Assembly (NCBI RefSeq): GCF_002837275.1
Contig: NZ_NXIF01000027.1
Coordinates: 1 to 64,000 of the forward strand
DNA: 64,000 nucleotides
Direction of reading: 5' to 3'
Origin: Malaciobacter halophilus
GTDB taxonomy: Bacteria; Campylobacterota; Campylobacteria; Campylobacterales; Arcobacteraceae
The notes below the pieces were generated by a model. It was given only the letters and a program-made list of their open reading frames with translations, was not told where the DNA came from and did no database searches. This document shows, in pieces, positions 60,135-64,000 of the stretch (positions within the stretch are counted from its first letter, which is position 1; the number at the start of each line of letters is the position of its first letter). Position numbers and translations under genes: made by a program.

Positions 60135-61219
60135 TTTCTTAAATACTTTTGATAATTTGATTTAAACAAATTATCATTGTATTCAACAGGAGTATCTTTA
60201 CAACTTGATGGCTGAATATCATATAAATCAGAAATTGCGTCATCTACAGAAAGATAATTTATCTCATCATCAAATATTTTACTAGGATTGAATTTACATT
60301 CCATATTATATGTACCAACAATAAATACTCTTTTTCTCTTTTGAGGGACACCATAATCAGATGCAAGCAGTTTCTGGGCGGATAAACAATAACCTAGTGC
60401 TGAAAATTCACTTTTTATACTTTCAAATGTTTTCCCAGCATTACTTGATAAAATCCCAGGAACATTTTCCATTACAAAGACTTTTGGTTTTAGATTATCC
60501 ACAAGAGAAACGAACTCTTTATATAAAAAGTTTCTTGGGTCATCACTTAATCTTTTTCCTGCTAAAGAGAATCCTTGACATGGAGGACCACCAATTATTA
60601 TATCAATTGATTTCTTTTGAGAGCTTTCAATTATCTTATCTTTTATACTAACTTCAGTTATTGAACCTTCTATAAATTCTACATTAGGATTATTTTTTTT
60701 ATAAGTTATTGCAGCTTCCTTAAAAACATCATTAGCTATAACAACATTATATCCTGCTTGTTTAAAACCATATCCCATTCCACCCGCACCAGAAAATAAA
60801 TCTAAAACATTATATGAAGATAAATAATGTTTAATTTCTTTTGCTACTGCATATGCAAGCAAGGGAGGAACTGCATTTCCAATTTGTGTAGCTATATGAG
60901 ATTTTGCACCATAAAAAATATAATCATCAGGGAAAGACTGCAGTCTTGCTGCTTCTCTTGGTGTGATTAATCTATCATGAATAGGGTGAATAAAAGTACC
61001 ATTGCCAGGTCTTGTTATATAAGTATTAATTGTATAAGATGGTTTGTTACGATCAATTCTACCATATAAGGTTGTTCTTCCACCTGTTTTTCTTATACCT
61101 TCTAATCTTTTTGATGGAATATCAAATGGAATATCTCTCCAATTTCCTCCCTCAGGAATTGAAAGAATCATTCTCATATCTAATTCACTTACCTTGCTTA
61201 TTGTATGATTATATAACAT
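60080..61219 (-). CDS. circularly permuted DNA (cytosine-5)-methyltransferase of the restriction-modification system
   Basis: 379 residues. The motif order is rotated. The protein starts in the target-recognition region (N-H-T-I-S-K, then I-P-E-G-G-N-W-R-D-I-P), followed by motif IX (R-L-I-T-P-R-E-A-A-R-L-Q-S-F-P-D) and motif X (Q-I-G-N-A-V-P-P) near residue 110. Motif I (L-D-L-F-S-G-A-G-G near 138), motif IV (G-G-P-P-C-Q-G-F-S near 210, catalytic Cys), motif VI (M-E-N-V-P-G) and motif VIII (P-Q-K-R-K-R-V-F-I-V) come after. It ends with N-Y-Q-K-Y-L-R, the start of the recognition region. It begins three bases after the adenine methyltransferase stop. It should protect one strand of the site. 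Confidence 0.88.
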   Translation of the reverse strand: MLYNHTISKVSELDMRMILSIPEGGNWRDIPFDIPSKRLEGIRKTGGRTTLYGRIDRNKPSYTINTYITRPGNGTFIHPIHDRLITPREAARLQSFPDDYIFYGAKSHIATQIGNAVPPLLAYAVAKEIKHYLSSYNVLDLFSGAGGMGYGFKQAGYNVVIANDVFKEAAITYKKNNPNVEFIEGSITEVSIKDKIIESSQKKSIDIIIGGPPCQGFSLAGKRLSDDPRNFLYKEFVSLVDNLKPKVFVMENVPGILSSNAGKTFESIKSEFSALGYCLSAQKLLASDYGVPQKRKRVFIVGTYNMECKFNPSKIFDDEINYLSVDDAISDLYDIQPSSCKDTPVEYNDNLFKSNYQKYLRNQIDVPELLNLISKSLAI

Positions 61220-61222
61220 ATA

Positions 61223-62947
61223 TTACACCATACTTTCTTTTAGTAAATTAGCATATTCATCAGTATATGAATCAAGTATTTCTAGTGCATGTTTTTTTTC
61301 AATATTATATATTTTGAAAACAATTTTATTTAATTCAATTATTTTATTTAAATTACCATTTTGTATTTCTTTTGAATATTCTATTATTTCATTTATATAT
61401 TTATTATCCAAATTAATAGGTAATTCATTTAATTCATAATTATTAATATGATTATTACTGCTAAATAATTTGAACCTCCAGTCCATAAGATATGAATTTA
61501 AAATAGCTAAAATATAATCTAAGTCTATATTATTTTTAACTGCAATAAAATTACATGAGTTACCAAGTACATAATTTTTATTAATTTTGCTAAATTTTAA
61601 TCTTTTATTACTTGACATATTAGAAATCTGTTGGCATATTATCCTTTCTGAATAAATAAAAGATTTTTTAGGAGTAATTTTACCTTCAAAAAAGCTATTA
61701 TCTACATATTTAGTGTCACCTTTAATATTCCATTCTTTAACATGTTTACCTTGTAATAATGGATATCTTGTGACTTTTTCAGATATATATTTTTTATTTA
61801 ATGTTAAATCAAGTTCACCTCTTAAATTATGAATATCATCTATATCTTTTATTTTAGGAAATTTATGAATACTATTTAAAATACTGGTAGCATTACTTGT
61901 AAGTTTTATTAAATTACTATAGCTATCTATATTTCTTAAATTTTTTAGATTTATTTTAAATTCAGAATCTGTTTCTACATCAATTATTTCTACATTATCT
62001 GAAATGTCATTCTTTTTTAAACCAAAATAACACATTGATTGAGTAATAGAATTAAATTCATTAGAAGATTCATTTAGTAAATATATTTTTTTAATCTTTG
62101 AATTATTAATCATATATTGTCTTAATGAACTAGATGTATGATCAGATAATAAAGAGGATGGAATAATAACTCCAATTACAGATTCATCTGCACTAAACCG
62201 AGTATATATAAGTTCAAGAAAAACTTTGTATAAATTTATTGTACCTTGTTGTAAATATAACTCTTTTTTAATTAATTTAGACACTTGCTTACAATAACTC
62301 TGATACTCTTTATAGTCTTCTTTATTAAATTCTTTTGAAGATGCCTTTAGATTTCTATAAGGAGGGTTTGTTAAAACAATATCGAATTTAAAATTTTCAC
62401 CAAATAATGATTTTACAGTGTGTACTTTATTATCATTATAAATAACATTACCTACATAAGTATTATTATTCTTTATTTTGTATTTAATTTTAAATTTAAC
62501 CTCTATAAATTTTGAAATCAATTTTTTAGCTAATTTTATAGCTAAATTATCAATATCTGATATATAAATATTTGATAAGACATCTTTTATTTCTATCTCA
62601 TTTAAAGAACAATGCTTATCTATGTATTCTAAGTATGCAATTACAAAAACACCTAGTCCTACACAAGGTTCTAAAAGCTTTGAATTTATTATTTCTTTAT
62701 TAAAACCATCCATTGCTTCTTTTGTTATTTGGTAAGCTAACTTAAAATTTGTATAGTAAATACCGTGTTGTTTTCTTATAGATATTTTAGAATACTTTTC
62801 ATATTCTTTTAAAAGTTGATAATCTAGTAAAATTTCATCTATTAACTGTATGTAGTTATTTTTATCAATTAAATTAATTTTCTCTAAAATTTCGTTAACT
62901 TTCATATCATTATAAACAGATGAATTTGAAATGATTGATTTGGTCAA
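61223..62947 (-). CDS. DNA (adenine-N6)-methyltransferase of the restriction-modification system
   Basis: 574 residues from TTG 62947, which has AAAAAGGG upstream; the first in-frame ATG is 14 codons later. Motif I is L-L-E-P-C-V-G-L-G-V-F near residue 93 and motif IV is L-T-N-P-P-Y near residue 194, the gamma-type N6-adenine arrangement. The C-terminal half (about 350-560) should be the target-recognition domain. Alw26I-type systems need an m5C and an N6A enzyme because their site is asymmetric; this pair fits. It is the first gene of a two-gene minus-strand operon. Confidence 0.85.
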   Translation of the reverse strand: MTKSIISNSSVYNDMKVNEILEKINLIDKNNYIQLIDEILLDYQLLKEYEKYSKISIRKQHGIYYTNFKLAYQITKEAMDGFNKEIINSKLLEPCVGLGVFVIAYLEYIDKHCSLNEIEIKDVLSNIYISDIDNLAIKLAKKLISKFIEVKFKIKYKIKNNNTYVGNVIYNDNKVHTVKSLFGENFKFDIVLTNPPYRNLKASSKEFNKEDYKEYQSYCKQVSKLIKKELYLQQGTINLYKVFLELIYTRFSADESVIGVIIPSSLLSDHTSSSLRQYMINNSKIKKIYLLNESSNEFNSITQSMCYFGLKKNDISDNVEIIDVETDSEFKINLKNLRNIDSYSNLIKLTSNATSILNSIHKFPKIKDIDDIHNLRGELDLTLNKKYISEKVTRYPLLQGKHVKEWNIKGDTKYVDNSFFEGKITPKKSFIYSERIICQQISNMSSNKRLKFSKINKNYVLGNSCNFIAVKNNIDLDYILAILNSYLMDWRFKLFSSNNHINNYELNELPINLDNKYINEIIEYSKEIQNGNLNKIIELNKIVFKIYNIEKKHALEILDSYTDEYANLLKESMV

Positions 62948-62996
62948 AATTACCCTTTTTATTTATATAATACAATAATTTTTGCTAAATATATGA

Positions 62997-63019
62997 AAAT
63001 ATTTCATTTTGAAATATTT
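62997..63019. promoter_or_regulatory. inverted repeat upstream of the methyltransferase operon
   Basis: AAATATTTCA, TTT, TGAAATATTT: a perfect 10-bp inverted repeat about 50-70 bases upstream of the adenine methyltransferase start. It may be an operator; it does not resemble the C-box-like elements at 58379-58404. Confidence 0.35.
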
Positions 63020-63165
63020 ATTTGGATTTTATCAAATGAGTTCCTAAAGACACATAAAGTATGCTTTTACAAATTAGATTTTTAATTTAATTCTTGTGTT
63101 TTCAACCTAAATTTATATTACATATATTAGTATTTAATTTAGGAAATTAGTATTTTTTATTGTTG

Positions 63166-63291
63166 TTAGTAATGAAGAAAATCTAAATAAATAGTTTTTA
63201 TATATTTTGCTAAACTACCTCTAACTTGTATGGTTTTATAACCTTTTTTTAGAGATATAATTTGTTCCCAAAAGTGTTCAAGAAGTAGAAT
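63166..63291 (-). pseudogene. C-terminal gene relic
   Basis: The minus-strand frame reads L-L-E-H-F-W-E-Q-I-I-S-L-K-K-G-Y-K-T-I-Q-V-R-G-S-L-A and ends at TAA 63166-63168. Upstream it is closed by TAA at 63292-63294. No start codon or ribosome site. Family not recognised. Confidence 0.4.
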
Positions 63292-63362
63292 TTATAGATT
63301 CTCTCAAACCCTTAAGACTTTTTGAATAACAAAAATCATTTTAAATAAGTTACTAAAATTAA

Positions 63363-63545
63363 ACTTCTAATCAACTCTCCTTATTATTAATAATAATTAT
63401 TGAAACATATGAAGAACAATTTGAGAGTTTCAAATTTAAAAAATTTAGAAGTGGCAATACTGAATACAATCTATTATTAGAAGATTACATATACTTTTTT
63501 GAAGAATATTTTGAAAAAGAAAAAGATATTTATATAAAAAAATAG
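63363..63545 (+). pseudogene. gene relic without a start
   Basis: The plus-strand frame contains E-T-Y-E-E-Q-F-E-S-F-K-F-K-K-F-R-S-G-N-T-E-Y and L-L-L-E-D-Y-I-Y-F-F-E-E-Y-F and stops at TAG 63543-63545. There is no in-frame ATG, GTG or TTG near the beginning. It probably is the tail of a gene whose front was lost. Confidence 0.4.
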
Positions 63546-63571
63546 ATATATAGCTAGAAATAAGCTAGAAA

Positions 63572-63594
63572 AAGAGGAGTTTTATTCTCCTCTT
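63572..63594 (-). terminator. terminator of aroE
   Basis: On the minus strand AAGAGGAG, a seven-base loop, and CTCCTCTT followed by TTTCT. The stem includes the aroE stop codon. Confidence 0.75.
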
Positions 63595-64000
63595 AATCCT
63601 TTTCTCATTGTCTCAACTACTGAATTATCGGCTTTTGTGTTAGTGAAAAGCTCAAATGCAAGTAAGCCTTGATATAAAAGCATATCTTCTCCATCTTTTG
63701 TTTTTAAACCCTCTTTCTTTGCGAGTTTTAAAAATGCAGTTTCTTTCCCATATACACAGTCAAAAGCGTATTTAGAGTTTAAAAATACATTTTCTAATTG
63801 CGCTTTATTCATAGGAAGATTTTCATCTTTTAATCCTGCACTTGTAGAGTTTACAACTAAGTCAAAATAGTCTAATCTAAAATCTTTCCATGAAAAACAT
63901 TTAATATTTTTTTGTTTAAAAAATTCTAGTTTTGAATCACTTCTATTTACAACTGTAACATCAATCTTTTTTTCTTGTAGTGCAAGAGCAATTGCTTTTG
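63582..64000 (-). CDS. aroE: shikimate dehydrogenase AroE, C-terminal part (cut by the window edge)
   Basis: About 139 residues are visible. The frame is open to the last base, so the gene begins outside the window; the Met at 63812 is internal. V-T-V-V-N-R-S (NADP-binding loop), V-V-N-S-T-S-A-G-L, and the C-terminal K-D-G-E-D-M-L-L-Y-Q-G-L-L-A-F-E-L-F are AroE signatures. It reduces 3-dehydroshikimate to shikimate in aromatic amino acid biosynthesis. Confidence 0.92.
   Translation of the reverse strand, partial: KAIALALQEKKIDVTVVNRSDSKLEFFKQKNIKCFSWKDFRLDYFDLVVNSTSAGLKDENLPMNKAQLENVFLNSKYAFDCVYGKETAFLKLAKKEGLKTKDGEDMLLYQGLLAFELFTNTKADNSVVETMRKGLRGE

Larger units (their letters stand above)
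62948..63581. other. 634-base stretch without an intact gene (right flank of the island)
   Basis: The left end holds the promoter region of the adenine methyltransferase gene. The rest carries two protein-like relics in opposite orientations (63166-63291 minus and 63363-63545 plus) and otherwise AT-rich sequence full of stops. I see no integrase, transposase or terminal inverted repeats. Confidence 0.6.

Noticed and set aside
1-64000. CRISPR arrays or complete insertion sequences
   Set aside because: No regularly spaced repeats, transposase genes or terminal inverted repeats were recognised anywhere in the window.

Overview
The window is a strongly AT-rich bacterial chromosome segment that fits a marine member of the Arcobacter group (Campylobacterota). 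The evidence is gene content and order: tatB-tatC-queA, nadE next to lpxK, a UPF0323 lipoprotein beside a glutathionylspermidine-synthase-like ATP-grasp enzyme, DUF1104, small cytochromes c553, a ComEC without a metallo-beta-lactamase domain, and many GGDEF proteins. A full ectoine and hydroxyectoine operon points to a saline habitat. The species assignment is inference.

Layout. 1-4.4 kb: tail of a SPOR-domain protein, a LapD-like degenerate GGDEF/EAL receptor, a lipoprotein and a Sel1-repeat protein. 4.4-8.1 kb: small secreted proteins, a two-component pair and two small cytochromes c. 8.1-9.9 kb (minus): a flagellin with an unusual leader hairpin and a membrane TPR protein. 9.9-14.8 kb (minus): ectA-ectB-ectC-orf-ectD-ask, with two copies of a candidate operator upstream of ectA. 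15-17.5 kb: amidoligase, class I glutamine amidotransferase and GGDEF protein. 18.6-22.6 kb: a 53-aa gene, a two-sensor PAS-GGDEF protein, tRNA-Leu(CAA), HU and a class II aldolase. 22.7-31.6 kb: rsmH, an FtsL-like protein, an RND pump, a D-amino-acid transaminase, an NlpC/P60 lipoprotein, a multi-pass membrane protein, a GGDEF protein and cytochrome c553.

31.7-41.7 kb is the most intriguing metabolic locus. A minus-strand operon (glmS-glmE-glmL plus an ANL adenylating enzyme) is divergent from a plus-strand operon (RraA/HMG-aldolase-like, gamma-glutamylcyclotransferase-like, membrane TPR protein, OvoA ovothiol synthase). The genes in each operon overlap or nearly abut. 41.8-57.4 kb is mostly housekeeping: GGDEF, ComEC, NSS transporter, exonuclease, queA, tatBC, a J-domain protein, BFD-like ferredoxins (one truncated), nadE, a DegT aminotransferase, lpxK, and thiI.

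57.4-63.5 kb is a horizontally acquired-looking island. It holds a complete type IIS restriction-modification system of the Alw26I/Eco31I/Esp3I type: an apparently leaderless C-type regulator, an HNH endonuclease, a circularly permuted m5C methyltransferase and an N6-adenine methyltransferase. Gene debris flanks it on both sides. The window ends in aroE, cut by the edge.

All calls come from reading translations and motifs by eye. No database search was run.
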